A DNA stretch of 64,000 bases, taken from assembly GCA_937892115.1 (NCBI GenBank), contig CALAUI010000025.1, positions 62,001-126,000 on the forward strand, written 5' to 3'. This document shows, piece by piece, positions 40,479-48,776 of the stretch (position 1 is the first letter of the stretch; every line of letters starts with the position of its first letter). The notes beneath the pieces were generated by a model. It searched no databases. It was not told the origin of the DNA and saw nothing but the letters and a program-made list of their open reading frames with translations. This DNA is from an uncultured Clostridia bacterium. Its GTDB lineage: Bacteria; Bacillota; Clostridia; Oscillospirales; Acutalibacteraceae. The translations under genes and the position numbers were made by a program.

Positions 40479-42389
40479 ATGGTAAAGGTTACTCTCAGAG
40501 ACGATGTCCGTGAATTTGAAAACGGCATCAGTGCATACGAAATCGCAAAGAGCATCAGCGACGGCCTTGCAAGAGCTGCCTGCGTATGTAAAATTGACGG
40601 CGAAGTCAAAGATTTAAGAACTGCAATTAATAAGGACTGCACCCTTGAAATTCTCACATTTGACGATGATGACGGCAAGAGAACTTACCGCCATACCGCT
40701 TCCCATATTCTCGCACAGGCAGTCAAGCGCCTCTTCCCCGAGGCAAAGCTTGCCATCGGTCCCGCAATCGAAAACGGCTTCTATTACGATTTTGACGTTG
40801 AAAAGCCCTTTACTCCCGACGACCTTGAAAAGATTGAAGCGGAAATGAAAAAAATCATCAAGGAAAATCTTCCCCTTGAAAGATTTGAAATGACACCCGC
40901 CGAAGCAATCAAATACTACGAGGACCTCGGTGAAATTTACAAGGTAGAGCTTGTCAAAGAGCACGCAGACAAGGGCGAAAACATCAGCTTTTATAAGCAG
41001 GGCGAATTTACCGAGCTCTGTGCAGGTCCTCACCTCGGCTCAACCGGTAAGGTAAAGGCATTCAAGCTTACCTCCGCAACAGGCGCTTACTGGAGAGGCA
41101 ACGAAAAGAATAAGATGCTTCAGAGAATCTACGCGACTGCTTTCACAAAGAAAGAGGACCTTGAGGCGTATCTTGAAGCCATTGAGGAAGCAAAGAAGAG
41201 AGACCACAGAAAGCTCGGCAGAGAGCTCGGACTTTACGTTCTCCGTGACGAAGCACCCGGTATGCCCTTCTTCCTTCCCAACGGTATGATTCTGCGCAAT
41301 ACCCTCATTGATTACTGGCATCAGGTTCATAAGAAATGGGATTATCTTGAAATCTCCACTCCTCAGATCATGAAGCGTTCCCTTTGGGAAACTTCGGGTC
41401 ACTGGGAGCATTATCACGACGATATGTTCACCACCGTCATTGAGGATGAGGATTTTGCAATCAAGCCCATGAACTGCCCCGGCAGTATCCTTGTCTATGA
41501 CCTTGAGCCCCACTCATATAAAGAACTTCCCCTTCGTTACGGCGAACTGGGCAGAGTTCACAGAAATGAGCTTTCCGGCGCTCTTCACGGCCTTTTCCGT
41601 GTCCGTTGCTTCACTCAGGACGATGCTCACATTCTCCTTGCTCCCGAGCAGATTACTGACGAGGTAGTCAGAATCGCTCAGCTCTTTGATGAAGTGTACG
41701 AGCTGTTCGGACTTCCCTATGAAATTGAACTTTCCACCATGCCCGAGGACCATATCGGCTCAGAGGAGGACTGGGAAATCGCCACAAACGCCCTTGCAAA
41801 CGCCATTACAAGCGTAGGCAAGACCTATATCATCAACGAAGGTGACGGTGCATTCTACGGCCCCAAGCTTGACTTCCATATCAAGGACAGTCTCGGCAGA
41901 ACATGGCAGTGCGGTACTATTCAGCTTGACTATCAGCTTCCCGGCAGATTCAATCTTGAATACACCGGCTCAGACGGTGAGAAGCATACTCCCGTTATGA
42001 TTCACAGAGTTGTATTCGGCTCCGTTGAAAGATTCCTGGGCGTTATCACCGAGCATTTCGCAGGTGCATTCCCCCTGTGGCTTTCTCCCGAGCAGGTAAG
42101 AATCCTTCCCATCGCAGACCGTCATCACGATTTCGCCGCGGAAATCAACTCAAAGCTTGATGCTGCAGGCATCCGCGGTACGGTTGATACCAGAAGTGAA
42201 AAGACCGGCTATAAGATCCGCGAAGCTGTCATGAAGAAGATTCCCTATATCATCGTTCTCGGTGACAAGGATATTGAAAACGGTACGGTTTCCGTTCGCC
42301 GCCGCGGTGAAGAGCAGTCCGCTGCAATGACTCTTGACGAGTTTATCGCCATGGCAAAGGCAGATATCGACTCCAAGAAAATCTGGTAA
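40479..42389 (+). CDS. thrS: threonyl-tRNA synthetase
   Basis: The 636-residue class II enzyme charges tRNA-Thr. The ATG at 40479 after GAAAGGATGATAGCT gives the family's normal N-terminus 'MVKVTLRDDVREFENGISAY', a TGS domain; the longer open frame upstream is the T-box leader. The editing domain has 'YRHTASHILAQAVKRLFPEAK' with its His-x-x-x-His and 'ELCAGPHLGSTG' with Cys and His. The catalytic core has 'KPMNCPGSILVYD' with zinc-binding Cys, 'YRELP'-like 'YKELPLRYGELGRVHRNE', and 'PVMIHRVVFGSVERFLGVI' as motif 3. The C-terminal anticodon domain contains 'WLSPEQVRILPI'. All expected parts are intact. Confidence 0.97.
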   Translation: MVKVTLRDDVREFENGISAYEIAKSISDGLARAACVCKIDGEVKDLRTAINKDCTLEILTFDDDDGKRTYRHTASHILAQAVKRLFPEAKLAIGPAIENGFYYDFDVEKPFTPDDLEKIEAEMKKIIKENLPLERFEMTPAEAIKYYEDLGEIYKVELVKEHADKGENISFYKQGEFTELCAGPHLGSTGKVKAFKLTSATGAYWRGNEKNKMLQRIYATAFTKKEDLEAYLEAIEEAKKRDHRKLGRELGLYVLRDEAPGMPFFLPNGMILRNTLIDYWHQVHKKWDYLEISTPQIMKRSLWETSGHWEHYHDDMFTTVIEDEDFAIKPMNCPGSILVYDLEPHSYKELPLRYGELGRVHRNELSGALHGLFRVRCFTQDDAHILLAPEQITDEVVRIAQLFDEVYELFGLPYEIELSTMPEDHIGSEEDWEIATNALANAITSVGKTYIINEGDGAFYGPKLDFHIKDSLGRTWQCGTIQLDYQLPGRFNLEYTGSDGEKHTPVMIHRVVFGSVERFLGVITEHFAGAFPLWLSPEQVRILPIADRHHDFAAEINSKLDAAGIRGTVDTRSEKTGYKIREAVMKKIPYIIVLGDKDIENGTVSVRRRGEEQSAAMTLDEFIAMAKADIDSKKIW

Positions 42390-42419
42390 GCCGATAATTC
42401 TGAAAAATTTGTTAATTCA

Positions 42420-42457
42420 AAGGCGTTTTGTGAACTTTTATGTTTACAAAACGCTTT
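42420..42457 (+). terminator. thrS terminator
   Basis: AAGGCGTTTTGT pairs with ACAAAACGCTTTT around a loop of about a dozen bases, followed by ATTAT. The 3' arm overlaps the nifJ promoter. Confidence 0.75.
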
Positions 42458-42471
42458 TATTATGCTAATAT
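42443..42471 (+). promoter_or_regulatory. nifJ promoter
   Basis: TTTACA (42443-42448), 17 bases, then TAATAT (42466-42471), 45 bases before the nifJ start. The -35 box is inside the thrS terminator arm. Confidence 0.6.
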
Positions 42472-42516
42472 ATCTGTTGGTATTTTTATCCAAACAAATT
42501 ATGGAGGTAATTATTC

Positions 42517-45500
42517 ATGGCAATTCAGAGAAAAATGAAGACCATGGACGGTAACAACGCTGCGGCACACGTTTCCTATGCGTTTACTGAGGTAGCAGGC
42601 ATTTATCCCATCACTCCCTCAAGCCCCATGGCAGACTATGTTGACCAGTGGTCGGCACAGGGTCTTAAGAACATCTTCGGTACAACAGTTAAGGTTGCAG
42701 AGATGCAGTCCGAAGCAGGCGCTTCCGGTACAGTTCACGGTTCACTTGCAGCAGGCGCTCTCACCACAACATATACTGCTTCCCAGGGTCTCCTTCTTAT
42801 GATTCCCAATATGTACAAGATCGCAGGCGAGCTTCTTCCCAGCGTTTTCCACGTTTCGGCACGCTGCGTAGCTTCCCACGCTCTTAACATTTTCGGCGAT
42901 CATTCAGACGTATACGCATGCCGTCAGACCGGTTTTGCTATGCTCGCTGAAACAAATCCCCAGGAAGTTATGGACCTCGGCGCTGTTGCTCATCTTGCAG
43001 CAATCAAGGGCAGAGTTCCCTTCATCAACTTCTTTGACGGCTTCCGTACTTCTCACGAAATCCAGAAAATCGCAGTATGGGATTATGAAGACCTTAAAGA
43101 AATGTGCGATATGGATGCTGTTGAAGCATTCCGTAAAAGAGCACTCAATCCCGAGAGACCCGTTATGCGCGGTTCTCACGAAAACGGTGATATCTTCTTC
43201 CAGCACAGAGAGGCCTGCAACAAGTATTATGACGAGCTTCCCGCAGTTGTTGAAGAATATATGGATAAGGTTAATGCGAAGCTCGGCACAAACTACAAGC
43301 TCTTCAATTACTACGGCGCTCCCGATGCAGAGAAGGTTATCGTAGCTATGGGCTCAATCTGTGACGTAGCAGAGGAAGTTATTGACTATCTTACCGCTAA
43401 GGGTGAGAAGGTCGGCCTTGTCAAGGTTCGCCTTTACAGACCCTTCTCAGCTGAGAAGCTTGCTGAAGCAATTCCCGCTTCCTGTAAGAAGATTGCGGTT
43501 CTTGACAGAACAAAGGAACCCGGTTCACTCGGTGAGCCCCTTTATCTTGACGTTGTTGCCGCTCTTGCAGCAACAGGCAGACAGGGCATCAAGGTAGTCG
43601 GCGGCCGTTACGGTCTCGGCTCAAAGGATACTCCTCCCGCAAGCGTATTCGCAGTATATGACGAGCTTGCAAAGGATGAGCCCAAGAATAAGTTCACAAT
43701 CGGTATCAACGATGACGTTACGGGTCTTTCACTTGAAGAGAAGGCAGCTCCCAACACAGCAGCCGAAAGCACTATCGAGTGTAAGTTCTGGGGTCTCGGC
43801 GGTGACGGTACTGTTGGCGCAAATAAGGACTCCATCAAGATTATCGGTGACCATACCAATAAGTACGTTCAGGCATACTTCCAGTATGACTCCAAGAAGA
43901 CCGGCGGTATCACCATTTCTCACCTTCGTTTCGGTGATGAGCCCATCAAGTCCCCCTACTATATCAACAAGGCAAACTTCGTTGCATGCCATAACCCCTC
44001 ATACGTTGAAAAGGGCTACAAGATGGTCAACGACGTAAAGCCCGGCGGTGTATTCCTTATCAACTGCCAGTGGGATGAAGCTGAGCTTGCAGAGAAACTC
44101 AATGCAGAGACAAAGAGATATATCGCAAACAACGACATCCAGCTTTACACTGTTAACGCTATCGATCTTGCTCAGAGCATCGGCCTCGGCAAGAGAACAA
44201 ATACAATCCTTCAGTCCGCATTCTTCTCACTTTCAAAGGTTCTTCCCGAAGAAGAAGCAATCGGCTACATGAAGGAAAAAGCACAGAAGTTCATGAAGAA
44301 GGGCATCGAAATCGTTCAGATGAACGAGAAGGCAATTGATCTCGGTGCCACCGCATACAAGAAGATCAACGTACCCGCAGAGTGGAAAGATGCCGTTGAT
44401 TCAGCTAAGCCCGAAGCATCCAAGGGTGCTGCAAAGCTCGTTGCTCAGGTTGACAACATCATGAAGCCCGTCGGCCTTATGGACGGCGATGCTCTTCCCG
44501 TATCCGCATTTGTTGATTACGCTGACGGTACGTTCCAGCAGGGCGCAGCAGCTTATGAGAAGCGCGGCGTTGCCGTTATGGTTCCCGCATGGAACGCTGC
44601 TACCTGTGCTCAGTGTAACAAGTGCTCCTACGTATGTCCCCACGCTACAATCAGACCTTACCTCCTCAATGATGAAGAAGCTGCCGGCGCTCCCGAAAAT
44701 GCAATCATCGTTGACAAGAAGGCAGGCAAGGGCAAGGGCGTTTATAAGTATACACTTGCTGTTTCTCCTCTTGACTGTATGGGATGCGGCGTATGTATCG
44801 GTGTATGCCCCACAAATTCACTTACCATGGTTTCCAGAGAGAGCCAGGACGATATGCAGCCCGTATTTGATTATATGGTTGCAAACGTTTCCGTTAAGGA
44901 AGAATGCACTGACAACACCGTAATCGGCAGTCAGTTCAAGACTCCTCTCCTTGAGTTCTCCGGCTCCTGCGCCGGCTGTGCAGAGACATCCTATGCACGC
45001 CTTATCACCCAGCTCTTCGGTGACAGAATGTACATCTCCAATGCTACCGGCTGTTCATCAATCTGGGGCGGTCCCGCAGCAACATCACCCTACACCGTTA
45101 ACAAGGAAGGCCACGGTCCCGCATGGGCTAACTCCCTCTTTGAAGATAACGCAGAGCATGGCTTCGGTATGTACCTTGGCCAGAATGCTATCCGCAACAG
45201 TCTCATCGCTAAGGTCAAGACCTTAACCGAGTCCGATTGCGCTCCCGAAGAAGTCAAGGCAGCTGCTCAGGCATACCTTGATACAGTTGACGACGGCGCA
45301 AAGAACGGCGAAGCTGCAAAGGCACTCGTTGCTCTTCTTGAAGGCCGCGACTGTGACACCTGCAACGAAATCGTTAAGAATAAGGAATACCTTGCTAAGA
45401 AGTCCGTATGGATTTTCGGCGGCGACGGTTGGGCTTATGATATCGGCTTCGGCGGTGTTGACCACGTACTTGCTTCCGGCGAAGACGTAAACATCATGGT

Positions 45501-46065
45501 ATTCGATACCGAGGTTTACTCCAACACCGGCGGACAGGCATCCAAGGCATCAAACATCGGTCAGGTTGCTCAGTTTGCTGCTGCAGGTAAGGCAGTTGCA
45601 AAGAAGAGTCTTGCCGAAATCGCTATGAGCTACGGTTACGTTTACGTAGCACAGATCGCTATGGGCGCTGATCAGAATCAGACAATCAAAGCCCTCACAG
45701 AAGCAGAAGCATATCACGGTCCTTCAATCGTTATCGCTTACGCTCCCTGCGAGATGCACTCCATCAAGGGCGGTATGACAAATTGCCAGGCCGAGATGAA
45801 GAAGGCAGTTGACTGCGGTTACTGGAATATGTTCCGTTACAATCCCGCTCTCAAGGCAGAAGGCAAGAATCCCTTCACGATTGACAGCAAGCCCGCTACG
45901 ACCAGCTACAGAGACTTCATCATGAATGAGGCACGTTATTCACAGCTTACAAGATCCTTCCCCGAAAGAGCAGAATCACTCTTCACAAAGGCAGAGGAAA
46001 CATCCGTTGCAAGATATGCACATCTCCTCAAGCTCAAGGATCTCTACGCTCCCGATGCCGAATAA
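42517..46065 (+). CDS. nifJ: pyruvate:ferredoxin (flavodoxin) oxidoreductase
   Basis: The single-chain enzyme of 1182 residues oxidises pyruvate and CoA to acetyl-CoA and CO2 and reduces ferredoxin, a central reaction of anaerobes. It begins 'KTMDGNNAAAHVSYAFTEVAGIYPITPSSPMAD' (residues about 8-40), the family's start. A middle gamma-type part is followed by two 4Fe-4S clusters: 'CAQCNKCSYVCPHATIR' and 'CMGCGVCIGVCPTNSL'. The thiamine diphosphate region has 'SGSCAGCAETSYARLITQLFG', 'NATGCSSIWG' and 'GGDGWAYDIGFGG...DTEVYSNTGGQ'. The cysteines for the proximal cluster (CAGC, C in NATGCSS and a late C in 'MTNCQAE') are present. Codon use shows strong C/T-ending bias, suggesting high expression. 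The ATG has GGAGGTAATTATTC upstream. Confidence 0.98.
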   Translation: MAIQRKMKTMDGNNAAAHVSYAFTEVAGIYPITPSSPMADYVDQWSAQGLKNIFGTTVKVAEMQSEAGASGTVHGSLAAGALTTTYTASQGLLLMIPNMYKIAGELLPSVFHVSARCVASHALNIFGDHSDVYACRQTGFAMLAETNPQEVMDLGAVAHLAAIKGRVPFINFFDGFRTSHEIQKIAVWDYEDLKEMCDMDAVEAFRKRALNPERPVMRGSHENGDIFFQHREACNKYYDELPAVVEEYMDKVNAKLGTNYKLFNYYGAPDAEKVIVAMGSICDVAEEVIDYLTAKGEKVGLVKVRLYRPFSAEKLAEAIPASCKKIAVLDRTKEPGSLGEPLYLDVVAALAATGRQGIKVVGGRYGLGSKDTPPASVFAVYDELAKDEPKNKFTIGINDDVTGLSLEEKAAPNTAAESTIECKFWGLGGDGTVGANKDSIKIIGDHTNKYVQAYFQYDSKKTGGITISHLRFGDEPIKSPYYINKANFVACHNPSYVEKGYKMVNDVKPGGVFLINCQWDEAELAEKLNAETKRYIANNDIQLYTVNAIDLAQSIGLGKRTNTILQSAFFSLSKVLPEEEAIGYMKEKAQKFMKKGIEIVQMNEKAIDLGATAYKKINVPAEWKDAVDSAKPEASKGAAKLVAQVDNIMKPVGLMDGDALPVSAFVDYADGTFQQGAAAYEKRGVAVMVPAWNAATCAQCNKCSYVCPHATIRPYLLNDEEAAGAPENAIIVDKKAGKGKGVYKYTLAVSPLDCMGCGVCIGVCPTNSLTMVSRESQDDMQPVFDYMVANVSVKEECTDNTVIGSQFKTPLLEFSGSCAGCAETSYARLITQLFGDRMYISNATGCSSIWGGPAATSPYTVNKEGHGPAWANSLFEDNAEHGFGMYLGQNAIRNSLIAKVKTLTESDCAPEEVKAAAQAYLDTVDDGAKNGEAAKALVALLEGRDCDTCNEIVKNKEYLAKKSVWIFGGDGWAYDIGFGGVDHVLASGEDVNIMVFDTEVYSNTGGQASKASNIGQVAQFAAAGKAVAKKSLAEIAMSYGYVYVAQIAMGADQNQTIKALTEAEAYHGPSIVIAYAPCEMHSIKGGMTNCQAEMKKAVDCGYWNMFRYNPALKAEGKNPFTIDSKPATTSYRDFIMNEARYSQLTRSFPERAESLFTKAEETSVARYAHLLKLKDLYAPDAE

Positions 46066-46080
46066 TTAAATCCTTTACGA

Positions 46081-46107
46081 GAGGTCACCTTCGGGTGGCC
46101 TCTTTTG
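46081..46107 (+). terminator. nifJ terminator
   Basis: GAGGTCACC pairs with GGTGGCCTC around TTCG (one G-T pair), followed by TTTTGTTTG. Confidence 0.88.
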
Positions 46108-46130
46108 TTTGTGATTGCAGATAAACAAAA

Positions 46131-46158
46131 AATCCATCGGCTTATTTACCGATGGATT
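46131..46158 (-). terminator. terminator after the 46164 gene
   Basis: AATCCATCGG pairs perfectly with CCGATGGATT around eight bases. On the minus strand TTTTTTGTTT follows; T-rich sequence is present on both sides. Confidence 0.82.
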
Positions 46159-46163
46159 ATTTT

Positions 46164-46835
46164 TTATAACGAGTATACTCCCGATTCAAGCACCGCGTAT
46201 TCAGTGTCTTTAACTCTGAAATATTTATACACGGGCTCGTGGAAAATATAGAAATCGCTGATTTTGTAATCAGTCAGACCGATTGTCCTGATTTTGAAAG
46301 AATTTGAATTGCACACATAAAGGCAGTTGTCATATACGGAAAGACTTATCGGATGTGAAAACGCCTTCTCGTTGGGACCGCCTATACGGAATTCAATTCT
46401 GTCATACTTTACGGAATAGTTGATTACCGCATTTGCCTCGGGGACTGTCATCCAGAGATCGCGTCCTACGGGCTCGGGTGAGACGGCGGGGTTGTCAAGA
46501 TAGGCAACCTTTCTCTCCTCAAGAATTATTCCGTTGTTATTGAAAATTTTAAGCGTGCCGTTTTTGAATGCGGCAATGTTTTCGCCTGCGGTTATGGGCC
46601 TGAGTGAGCAGGTAACGAAGTCGCCCAGACTTTTTGCAAGATGGATTCCGCCTTCGCCGTACTTATATTCCACGTACGCTTTAACCGGAATCCTCTCAAA
46701 TAAATCCGCATGCATATCATAGTTGAAAAAGCCGATTGCTTCCTGGTCATAATCTATCAGTTCCTTACAGGCGTACACGAATCCGTGGTCTGTGGGAAAG
46801 ATATCAAGCAGGTCGGCATTGAATATTTTCTGCAA
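46164..46835 (-). CDS. unknown protein, 223 residues, beta-rich
   Basis: I do not recognise this gene. The likely start is a TTG at 46835 with GGAGGAAAACAT before it; the ATG at 46895 would place the first 20 codons inside the 6S-like RNA and has no ribosome site. No signal peptide or membrane helix is seen. The protein shows regular short strands ('AAFKNGTLKIFNNNGIILEE', 'SLSVYDNCLYVCNSNSFKI', 'YKYFRVKDTEYAVLESGVYS') that suggest a beta-propeller or beta-sandwich. It ends just before a strong terminator and starts 26 bases after the 3' end of the RNA, so both may come from one transcript. Confidence 0.6.
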   Translation of the reverse strand: MQKIFNADLLDIFPTDHGFVYACKELIDYDQEAIGFFNYDMHADLFERIPVKAYVEYKYGEGGIHLAKSLGDFVTCSLRPITAGENIAAFKNGTLKIFNNNGIILEERKVAYLDNPAVSPEPVGRDLWMTVPEANAVINYSVKYDRIEFRIGGPNEKAFSHPISLSVYDNCLYVCNSNSFKIRTIGLTDYKISDFYIFHEPVYKYFRVKDTEYAVLESGVYSL

Positions 46836-46860
46836 AATGTTTTCCTCCGTAGAAAGCCCG

Positions 46861-47028
46861 CCTTGCCGGCTATGAATTCTTGTAACCTGCTCCAAAGCAG
46901 GTGGGTGCCTCCCGACAGGTTCGCGCTCCCTTCGTCCGCCGAAGCGGGAGGTCTGCAGTCCGCTGTCGGAGACCGGCTCCCTATAAGTGTGTGTTGGGTT
47001 ACATCAGTATCATAGTTGTCGCACAAGG
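46861..47028 (-). ncRNA. ssrS: 6S RNA candidate
   Basis: The minus strand folds as the 6S RNA family does. The ends pair through CCTTG/CAAGG, CTATGA/TCATAG and TGTAA/TTACA. An internal bubble follows, with the sequence ACACACTTATAGGGAGC on the 5' side. The 3' side of the bubble holds a small perfect hairpin (ACCTGCT with AGCAGGT), a feature of 6S RNAs. The distal arm is closed by CCGACAG/CTGTCGG and contains CTCCC/GGGAG. Length is about 168 bases, within the family range. 6S RNA binds the sigma-70/A RNA polymerase holoenzyme in stationary phase. It lies 30 bases downstream of the DUF1292 gene and just upstream of the 46164 gene. Confidence 0.78.
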
Positions 47029-47058
47029 CAGGTCTTTGCTGAAAACCGAAATGAATAA

Positions 47059-47367
47059 TTATTCTTCCTCTTCGTCGTCTGCGAACATCTCTGCGAATCT
47101 GTCGAGGAATATGTGACCTATTTCGTCGTATTCATCATCGTCCTCGATGGGCTCGAGTACAACCTCGTCGCCTTCACCGGGAATAACTCTCAGTACGATG
47201 AATTCATCATCTGCATCCTCGGGAACAGCAGCGGGATTTTCGGGCAGGGGACACAGAGCGACATAAAGACCGTTTTCCGTTTCAATTCTGTCAAGCTCTT
47301 CAAATACGTGCTCTTTTCCTTCTTCGTCTATTACGCTGACTATGTCAGGAGTATATTCTTCTTCCAT
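47059..47367 (-). CDS. DUF1292 family protein
   Basis: The protein of 102 residues is very acidic. 'DIVSVIDEEGKEHVFEELDRI' followed by 'YVALCPLP' and 'FIVLRVIPGEGDEVVLEPIEDDDEY' fits the DUF1292 (YrzB-like) family widespread in Firmicutes, often near rarely studied housekeeping genes. Its function is unknown. The tail is a run of Asp and Glu ('FADDEEEE'). The ATG at 47367 has AAGGAGAAAACAC upstream. A 6S-like RNA lies 30 bases after its stop. Confidence 0.9.
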   Translation of the reverse strand: MEEEYTPDIVSVIDEEGKEHVFEELDRIETENGLYVALCPLPENPAAVPEDADDEFIVLRVIPGEGDEVVLEPIEDDDEYDEIGHIFLDRFAEMFADDEEEE

Positions 47368-47394
47368 GTGTTTTCTCCTTATTGATTTTTACAT

Positions 47395-47423
47395 ATTTTA
47401 CTATGAACTTATAAAACTGTCAA
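47395..47423 (-). promoter_or_regulatory. promoter upstream of DUF1292 gene and 6S-like RNA
   Basis: On the minus strand TTGACA (47418-47423), 17 bases, then TAAAAT (47395-47400), 28 bases before the DUF1292 start. No separate strong promoter is visible in the 30 bases before the RNA, which could arise by processing. Confidence 0.65.
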
Positions 47424-47464
47424 CTATATTCGCTGACCGCAATATGCCGTGTGTTTCCCCGATT

Positions 47465-48745
47465 TCAGTTTATACTTCCGGAAATTTCACCTGACTGCAT
47501 TTTATATGCGTTTTCGGCGCATACGTAAGCGTTGAACGCTTCTTTTTCAACGGTGAATTCAACCATACTGTCTTCATTTACCGACCAGTAGTTGTTGATT
47601 TTATATCCGGAATAAACGGTCTTGCCGCTTTCGTCCGTCAGCTTGATTCTATAAAGGAATACGGGCATTCCGTCGGTTGAAACGGCGGCAGGGAATGAAA
47701 CCGTTGTTTTTCCTTCTTCACGTTTTACCGTTACCTTTGCTTCATCTTCAAATTCCGGTGCAGATGAAAGTGCCTTCTGATTTTTTACCGTAAAGGGATG
47801 AGAAGCAATGTCCGTAATATCCGTCAGCAGATAGTCGCAGAGCCATGCTCTGTTGTTTACGTCAAATCCTCTCAGACGCACGTTGTTATCCTTGTCAACC
47901 TCGATTATCCATGCCTGAGGACAGTCATAGCATCCGTCGGGGTGGACCGTTCTGTCCGTGCCTACCGTAAATTCAAGGTAATGCATTGAGCCCGTACCGA
48001 TTGCGGTAAAAGTGCCCTGCCAGATTGAACGGGGATCGTTTACGGGATAGTGAGAGTGACCGGAAATATCAATTACCTGGGGATATGCGGCAAGAATATC
48101 GCTGAAATATATTTGACCCCAACCCTCGGAGCCGATCTTTGAGCCGTAAACCGTATCTGCAACGTGCTCGTGATGTGCAACGAAAATGGGCTTTTCCGGG
48201 TCTTCTGCAGATGCTTCTTCAAGCTGTTTGCGAAGCCATGCTCTCTGAGATAAGTCATATTTCAGAGCTTCCTTCTTTGAGGTGGAAATGCAGATAAAAT
48301 GGAATCCGTTTATTATGGTGTGAAAATCCGAATCCTTGCCCGTAAGATTTTCAACGAAACCGAGTGCCTTTTCTTTTCCTGCATAGCCGTCGTGATTTTT
48401 GGCTACGAGTGCAAGAATTTCCGTTTCGTCCTTTACCGATTCTTTTATTACCTTATCTGCGGTTTCAAACTGCTCGGGCTCACCGCTGTTGGTTATGTCG
48501 CCTGCAAAAAGCACGGCGTCAAGTTTTGAATATCCGCCGTCCGTAAGACCGTAAGCAAAGTCAATTGCATTTCTGATTCTGTCCGTCTTCTTGTCCTCGG
48601 GACCGTCAATGTGAGTGTCACTGCAGGCAAAGAAGCGTAATACCGGCTGAAAATTCTTCGGCTCTTGCTTCTGAATGACTCCGCCGGAAAGGGTTGCCGA
48701 AATGAAAGTAATCAACGCCATGATGAGTGCAAAAAACGATTTCAT
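47465..48745 (-). CDS. secreted calcineurin-like metallophosphoesterase with C-terminal beta domain
   Basis: The protein of 426 residues has a signal peptide ('KSFFALIMALITFISATLSGG'). The metallophosphoesterase core has 'FACSDTHIDG', 'VLFAGDITNSG', 'VAKNHDGYAG', 'FVAHHEHVADT' and 'DISGHSHYPVND'. The third motif is KNHD where most relatives have GNHD. Residues about 320-420 form a separate beta-rich domain ending the protein. The substrate is unknown; the enzyme acts outside the membrane. It starts 31 bases after the rarA stop and is probably cotranscribed with rarA. The ATG at 48745 has AAGGAGAAATAAA upstream. Confidence 0.88.
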   Translation of the reverse strand: MKSFFALIMALITFISATLSGGVIQKQEPKNFQPVLRFFACSDTHIDGPEDKKTDRIRNAIDFAYGLTDGGYSKLDAVLFAGDITNSGEPEQFETADKVIKESVKDETEILALVAKNHDGYAGKEKALGFVENLTGKDSDFHTIINGFHFICISTSKKEALKYDLSQRAWLRKQLEEASAEDPEKPIFVAHHEHVADTVYGSKIGSEGWGQIYFSDILAAYPQVIDISGHSHYPVNDPRSIWQGTFTAIGTGSMHYLEFTVGTDRTVHPDGCYDCPQAWIIEVDKDNNVRLRGFDVNNRAWLCDYLLTDITDIASHPFTVKNQKALSSAPEFEDEAKVTVKREEGKTTVSFPAAVSTDGMPVFLYRIKLTDESGKTVYSGYKINNYWSVNEDSMVEFTVEKEAFNAYVCAENAYKMQSGEISGSIN

Positions 48746-48776
48746 TTTTATTTCTCCTTATGATTTTTTTCGGATT

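Noticed and set aside
46836..46895. Earlier start for the 46164 gene
   Set aside because: These codons fall in the 3' end of the 6S-like RNA and have no ribosome site.
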